Assembly: GCF_043226085.1 (NCBI RefSeq)
Contig: NZ_CP171225.1
Coordinates: 744,001 to 808,000, forward strand
Length of the DNA: 64,000 bases
Direction: 5' to 3'
DNA from: Amaricoccus sp003258405
GTDB taxonomy: Bacteria; Pseudomonadota; Alphaproteobacteria; Rhodobacterales; Rhodobacteraceae
Position 1 is the stretch's first letter. Each line of letters starts with the position of its first letter. This document shows positions 60,308 through 64,000 of this stretch, in pieces. The notes beneath the pieces are model-generated. The model made no database searches. It was not told the origin of the DNA and worked only from the letters and a program-made list of their open reading frames with translations. A program made the position numbers and the translations under genes.

Positions 60308-62068
60308 ATGGCAGACTACATGCCCCCGCTCCGCGACATGGCCTTCCTCCTCCATGACGTGCTCCGCATCGCGGAAAGCCCGACACCGGGCTATGCGGAG
60401 CTCGATCCCGACACCACGGCTGCGATCCTCGAGGAAGCCGGTCGCATCGCTCGCGACGTGCTGGCCCCCCTCAACGCAGTGGGCGATCGCGAGGGCTGCG
60501 TGCTTGAGAACGGCGTCGTGCGCACGCCCTCGGGCTTTCGCGAGGCCTTCGAGCTCATGCGCGAGGGCGGCTGGCCAGCGCTCGACTGCGACCCCGAGCA
60601 CGGAGGCCAGGGCATGCCCTACGTGATCGCGACCGCGGTCGGCGAGATGCAGGTATCGGCAAACATGGCCTTCAACATGTATCAGGGCCTCGCCCATGGT
60701 GCCTACTCTGCCATCCGCGCCCATGGCTCGGAAGAGCAGAAGGCCCTCTACTTGCCGAAACTCGCAAGCTGCGTGTGGACCGGCACAATGAACCTTACCG
60801 AGCCCCATTGCGGCACCGATCTCGGCCTCCTGCGCGCCAAGGCCGAACCACAGGGGGACGGCAGCTACCGCATCACCGGCCAGAAAATCTTCATCTCGGC
60901 GGGCGAACACGACCTCGCGGAGAACATCGTCCACCTCGTGCTCGCGAAGATCCCCGGCGGGCCCGAGGGCGTGAAGGGTATCTCCCTCTTCATCGTGCCG
61001 AAGTTCCTGCCCGATGCCGGAGGCGGCGTTGGTGCGCGTAACGGTCTCTCCTGCGGCAAGCTCGAGGAGAAGATGGGTATCCACGGCAACGCCACCTGCG
61101 TGATGAACTACGACGGCGCCACGGGCTACCTGCTCGGCGAGGCGCACAAGGGCCTCCGGGCAATGTTCACCATGATGAACGAGGCCCGCATCGGCGTCGG
61201 CCTGCAGGGGCTTGCCCAAGCCGCCGCCGCCTATCATGTCGCAGCCGCCTACGCTCGCGACCGGCTCCAAGGCCGCGCGGTGACCGGCCCCGAAAATCCC
61301 TCCGGCCCCGCCGATCCGATCATCGTCCACCCCGACATCCGCCGCCTGCTCCTGGACCAGAAGGCCTTCGTCGAGGGCGGCCGCGCTTTTGTGCTCTGGG
61401 CTGCGAGCCTTGTCGATGCCCATGTCCGCGGAGGCGACACGGCCGCCGAAGGGCTCGTCTCTCTCCTCACCCCCGTCGTGAAGGGTTTTCTCACCGACAA
61501 GGGCTTCGAGAGCTGTGTCGCCGCGCAGCAGGTCCTCGGCGGACATGGCTACATTGAGGAATGGGGCCTCTCACAATTCGTCCGGGATTCACGCATCGCG
61601 ATGATCTACGAGGGTGCCAACGGCGTGCAGGCCCTCGATCTCGTCGGCCGCAAGCTTTCTCAAGACGGCGGGCGGCACCTCATGGCCTTCTTCGAGACCG
61701 TGAAAACCTTCATCCGGGAGAACGAGACCGAGGACGCGCTGAAGACCGGTTTTCTCGACCCACTCAAGTCTGCGTCGAAGGATCTCCAGGCCGCCGCCAT
61801 GTTCTTCATGCAAGAGGGCATGAAGAACCCCAACGAGGCGCTTACGGGCTCGACTGACTTCCTGCACCTCTTTGGCCATACCGCCCTCGGTCTGATGTGG
61901 GCGCGGATGGCGAAGGCCGCTATTGCGGGCGACGAACCGTTTCACGCCGAAAAGCTGGCAACCGGCCGCTACTACATGGCCCGTCAGCTCCCGGCGACGA
62001 AACTCCACCTCGCCCGCATCCTCTCTGGCGCCGAGCCGGTCATGGCGCTGCCCGCGGAGGCATTCTGA
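60308..62068 (+). CDS. long-form acyl-CoA dehydrogenase (FadE-like)
   Basis: A 586-residue flavoprotein. It has the N-terminal long-form extension, GGWPALDCDPEHGGQG, the FAD/substrate loop MNLTEPHCGTDLGLLR, the catalytic-base region RIAMIYEGANGVQALDLVGRK and the extra C-terminal helical domain of acyl-CoA dehydrogenases of about 590 residues. Relatives include medium/long-chain FadE and DmdC (methylmercaptopropionyl-CoA dehydrogenase). In this operon context fatty acid beta-oxidation is preferred. GGAGA lies 9 bp ahead of ATG 60308; ATG 60293 adds five residues. Confidence 0.9.
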   Translation: MADYMPPLRDMAFLLHDVLRIAESPTPGYAELDPDTTAAILEEAGRIARDVLAPLNAVGDREGCVLENGVVRTPSGFREAFELMREGGWPALDCDPEHGGQGMPYVIATAVGEMQVSANMAFNMYQGLAHGAYSAIRAHGSEEQKALYLPKLASCVWTGTMNLTEPHCGTDLGLLRAKAEPQGDGSYRITGQKIFISAGEHDLAENIVHLVLAKIPGGPEGVKGISLFIVPKFLPDAGGGVGARNGLSCGKLEEKMGIHGNATCVMNYDGATGYLLGEAHKGLRAMFTMMNEARIGVGLQGLAQAAAAYHVAAAYARDRLQGRAVTGPENPSGPADPIIVHPDIRRLLLDQKAFVEGGRAFVLWAASLVDAHVRGGDTAAEGLVSLLTPVVKGFLTDKGFESCVAAQQVLGGHGYIEEWGLSQFVRDSRIAMIYEGANGVQALDLVGRKLSQDGGRHLMAFFETVKTFIRENETEDALKTGFLDPLKSASKDLQAAAMFFMQEGMKNPNEALTGSTDFLHLFGHTALGLMWARMAKAAIAGDEPFHAEKLATGRYYMARQLPATKLHLARILSGAEPVMALPAEAF

Positions 62069-62508
62069 TGCTCGAGGCGGGCTTTAGCGGCGGCTGCCAG
62101 TGCGGGGCAGTTCGTTATGCTGTGTCCCCCGGCCCTGTCGGCCAGACACTCTGCCACTGCCGCATGTGCCAGCGTGCCACCGGTGGCCCCTTCGCCGCAC
62201 TTGCCGAGGTAGCCTCAACCCGCATCGCCTGGAACGGCAGCCCTTCCACTTGGGCCTCCTCCAACATCGCCAATCGCGGCTTCTGCTACCGCTGCGGCAC
62301 GCCACTCTTCTACCGCGAGACCGGCGGCACGACGACCGAACTCACCGCGGGCAGCCTCGATCGCCCCGAGACCTTCCGCCCGACGGACCACCACGGCAGT
62401 GAACGCCGCCTCACTTGGCTCTCCGCCCTCGACAGCCTGCCCCAACGTCCCACCCTCCTCGAGGCAGGCATCACCCTCGAAACCTACCAGGATCCGCGCG
62501 GCGCCTGA
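62068..62508 (+). CDS. GFA-family zinc protein A
   Basis: A 146-residue protein of the glutathione-dependent formaldehyde-activating (Gfa/CENP-V) fold. Zinc ligands are in GGCQCGAVRY, LCHCRMCQRATGGPF and FCYRCGTPLFY. The family binds glutathione or thiol adducts; formaldehyde activation is proven only for some members. The ATG overlaps the dehydrogenase stop by one base. It is followed by a GST and a second, broken copy. Confidence 0.88.
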   Translation: MLEAGFSGGCQCGAVRYAVSPGPVGQTLCHCRMCQRATGGPFAALAEVASTRIAWNGSPSTWASSNIANRGFCYRCGTPLFYRETGGTTTELTAGSLDRPETFRPTDHHGSERRLTWLSALDSLPQRPTLLEAGITLETYQDPRGA

Positions 62509-62543
62509 GCCGCGCAAGCAGGAAGACCCAAGGATACACCCTG

Positions 62544-63185
62544 ATGCACAACTATCGGCTTCACTGCTTCGCCCAGTCTGGCAACGCCTACAAGGCCGCC
62601 CTCGCGCTGTCGCTCGCAGGCGCCGACTGGGAAGCCATCTTCGTCGATTTCTTCAACGGCGGCACCAGGACGCCGGAATACCTCGCGATCAACGAGATGG
62701 GCGAGGCCCCGGTCCTCGAACACCGCGAACTGAAAATCAGCCAGTCCGGTGTCATCCTCGACTACCTCACCGGCACCCTCGGCCGCTTCGGTCCGGAGAC
62801 CGAGGAAGAGCGCCGCGAAATACTGCGCTGGATCCTTTGGGACAACCACAAGCTCACGTCCTACATTGCGACCCTGCGCTTCCAGCTGAACTTCTTGCCG
62901 GAGGAGAAGCGCAGCGCCGAGGTGATCGACTTCTTCCGCGGCCGCGCCACCGCAGCGATGAAGGTGCTCGAGTCCCACCTTGCCGCGCACGAATGGATCG
63001 CTGCCCCGCGTCTCACCACCGCGGACATCTCTTGCGCGGGCTACATGTATTTCACCAATGAGTTCGGCGCCGACATGGCGGCCTTCCCCAATATCGCCCG
63101 TTGGCGCGACGCGATCGCCCGCCTCCCTGGCTGGAAACACCCCTACGACATGATGCCCGGCCACCCCCGGACCGGAGCGGTGTGA
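62544..63185 (+). CDS. glutathione S-transferase family protein
   Basis: A 213-residue GST. The thioredoxin-like N-terminal domain (YRLHCFAQSGNAYKAALAL, then NEMGEAPVLEHRELKISQSGVILDYL in two parts) has the Ser/Asn region that binds glutathione, and the all-helical C-terminal domain follows. It sits between two GFA genes in the fatty acid operon; detoxification of an aldehyde or thiol adduct made in the pathway is plausible. AAGGA lies 11 bp before ATG 62544. Confidence 0.9.
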   Translation: MHNYRLHCFAQSGNAYKAALALSLAGADWEAIFVDFFNGGTRTPEYLAINEMGEAPVLEHRELKISQSGVILDYLTGTLGRFGPETEEERREILRWILWDNHKLTSYIATLRFQLNFLPEEKRSAEVIDFFRGRATAAMKVLESHLAAHEWIAAPRLTTADISCAGYMYFTNEFGADMAAFPNIARWRDAIARLPGWKHPYDMMPGHPRTGAV

Positions 63186-63660
63186 TGGAAGCGCACACCG
63201 GGGCCCCGGTCAAGCCGGTCACCGGCGGCTGCCAGTGCGGCACAGTGCGCCATACTGCAACCGGCGGCGTCGTCTCTAGCAGTGCCGCATGTGCCAACTC
63301 ACAACCGGCACTGCCGTTGCCCTGCTCGTCACTGGTCACGGAGTCGTCTTCGAGGGCACGCCCGAGCGCTTCGCTTCCGCCGACGTCGCCGCACGCTGCT
63401 TCTGTGCGGCCTGCGGCACCCCGATCTTCCACGCGTTGGCAAACACGGAGGCCAAGTTGATGATCGGCAGCCTCGACGTTCGTGACACGGCTACACCTGG
63501 GCTCCGCTGCGGTGTTGAGAACCACAAGCCCTGGCTCCACTTCGCCCACGGATTGCCCGAATACGGACCCCGCCCCGGCAGCCCATCCGGCCTCGGTCCA
63601 GCCACCATTGAAAGCCGGCAGGACCCGGCAGGGGCGCGCGCCGGAAAGGAAACTCCATGA
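63185..63660 (+). pseudogene. GFA-family protein B, frameshifted
   Basis: This is a second Gfa-fold gene. Frame 2 gives MEAHTGAPVKPVTGGCQCGT to about 63272, then the matching CRMCQLTTGTAVALLV and CFCAACGTPIFHALA continue in frame 1 to a TGA at 63658-63660. The shift equals one lost base (or two gained) between about 63268 and 63285. All zinc ligand motifs are otherwise kept. It could be a recent pseudogene or a sequencing error. It overlaps the GST stop by one base and the thiolase start by four. Confidence 0.75.
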
Positions 63661-64000
63661 CAGATGCCTTCATTTACGACGCGCTCCGTACGCCCCGTGG
63701 AAAGGGCCGCAAGGACGGCAGCCTCCACGAGGTCACCTCCCTATGCCTCTCGGCCTTCGTGCTCGACGCGCTTATGGCCCGCACCGGTCTGCCCGCCAAC
63801 GCGGTGGAAGATCTGGTTTGGGGCAACGTCACGCAGATCGGCGAACAGGGTGGCTGCCTCGCCCGTTCGGCGGTACTGGCCTCGGGCCTCGGCGAAAGCG
63901 TTCCCGGCCTCTCGATCAACCGTTTCTGCGCGAGCGGCCTCGAAGCGGTGAACCTTGCCGCCAACCAGGTCCGCGCAGGTGCGGGCGAGGCCTATGTCGC
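63657..64000 (+). CDS. acetyl-CoA acyltransferase (thiolase), 3' end outside window
   Basis: The first 114 residues of a thiolase. It starts MTDAFIYDALRTPRGKGRKD and has the active-site Cys in LSINRFCASGLEAVNLAA, as in FadA-type 3-ketoacyl-CoA thiolases of beta-oxidation. GGAAAGGA precedes the ATG, which overlaps the GFA stop. The reading frame is open to the last base of the window. The adjoining FadB-type gene is expected just beyond. Confidence 0.93.
   Translation, partial: MTDAFIYDALRTPRGKGRKDGSLHEVTSLCLSAFVLDALMARTGLPANAVEDLVWGNVTQIGEQGGCLARSAVLASGLGESVPGLSINRFCASGLEAVNLAANQVRAGAGEAYV

Noticed and set aside
59510..61546. 678-codon open frame on the minus strand
   Set aside because: It runs antisense to the acyl-CoA dehydrogenase and covers thioesterase and merR sequence. 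Its Gly/Ala/His-rich product has no domain; it is a GC-rich shadow frame.

Overview
The window is GC-rich DNA from an alphaproteobacterium, most likely a member of the Rhodobacterales (Rhodobacteraceae/Paracoccaceae). The evidence is gene content and order: an frcRBCAK-type sugar operon, a yidC - MOSC - acetyltransferase - engB - SPOR - argB block, a PleD-type c-di-GMP regulator, DUF3572, a TtcA, and many genes joined by ATGA overlaps. No rRNA, CRISPR array, prophage or integrase was seen. Most of the window is ordinary chromosome. The accessory or decaying parts are 8.4-15.6 kb, 15.9-18.3 kb and 42.6-43.3 kb.

Layout. 1-8.5 kb: the 3' end of an SLC13-type transporter, then leftward genes for an LprI-like protein, a DUF815 ATPase and TatC-TatB-TatA, a leftward Fe3+-type ABC ATPase, and rightward ileS. 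8.4-15.6 kb: a sulfotransferase-like pseudogene split by an IS5-family element, an intact tandem paralogue with a degenerate P-loop, a CheB-CheR-PAS fusion without a kinase, an unrecognised protein with a possible histidine-kinase-like helix pair, and a lone response regulator. 15.8-18.3 kb: tRNA-Leu(CAA), a dead GntR/FCD regulator, an intact malate/lactate dehydrogenase-family gene and a 635-bp gap. 18.4-23.4 kb: frcK-A-C-B leftward and frcR rightward, with an AT-rich palindrome between them. 23.5-26 kb: a Blh/ETHE1-type metallo-hydrolase with a split YeeE/YedE transporter, then an OmpW porin behind an FNR-type site. 26.2-31.4 kb: an orphan Tat-signal peptide-binding protein, a type I secretion ABC/adaptor pair and a small membrane protein.

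31.5-43 kb: ttcA, a c-di-GMP protein with intact EAL and degenerate GGDEF motifs, yidC-MOSC-acetyltransferase-engB, two tandem SPOR lipoproteins, argB, and an overlapping desaturase/4Fe-4S protein/SixA cluster followed by a decayed EamA transporter. 43.3-50.6 kb: yggT, a UMF1 transporter, mepA, a phytase-esterase-like protein, a SHOCT protein, a di-haem peroxidase, rpmG, a NUDIX hydrolase and a DUF983 protein. 50.7-56.8 kb: an EF-hand protein, an ECF sigma factor with a membrane protein and a periplasmic metal-sensor-like protein, pleD, DUF3572, a HAD phosphatase and a second GGDEF protein. 57-64 kb: two tRNA-Val genes, a MATE exporter, two thioesterases, and a MerR-controlled fatty-acid-oxidation operon (acyl-CoA dehydrogenase, GFA, GST, frameshifted GFA, thiolase cut by the window end).

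How the genes work together. Clear functional units are Tat export, fructose-type ABC uptake with its repressor, sulfide/persulfide detoxification, type I secretion, a candidate envelope/metal stress sigma unit, and fatty acid beta-oxidation. Three proteins (pleD, the 55.7-kb GGDEF protein and the 32.4-kb EAL protein) point to active c-di-GMP signalling. I did not find a convincing undescribed defence or mobile system. The best candidates for new biology are the CheB/CheR-PAS neighbourhood with its His-less DHp-like partner, the sigma/metal-sensor unit, and several operator-like palindromes and short tandem repeats.
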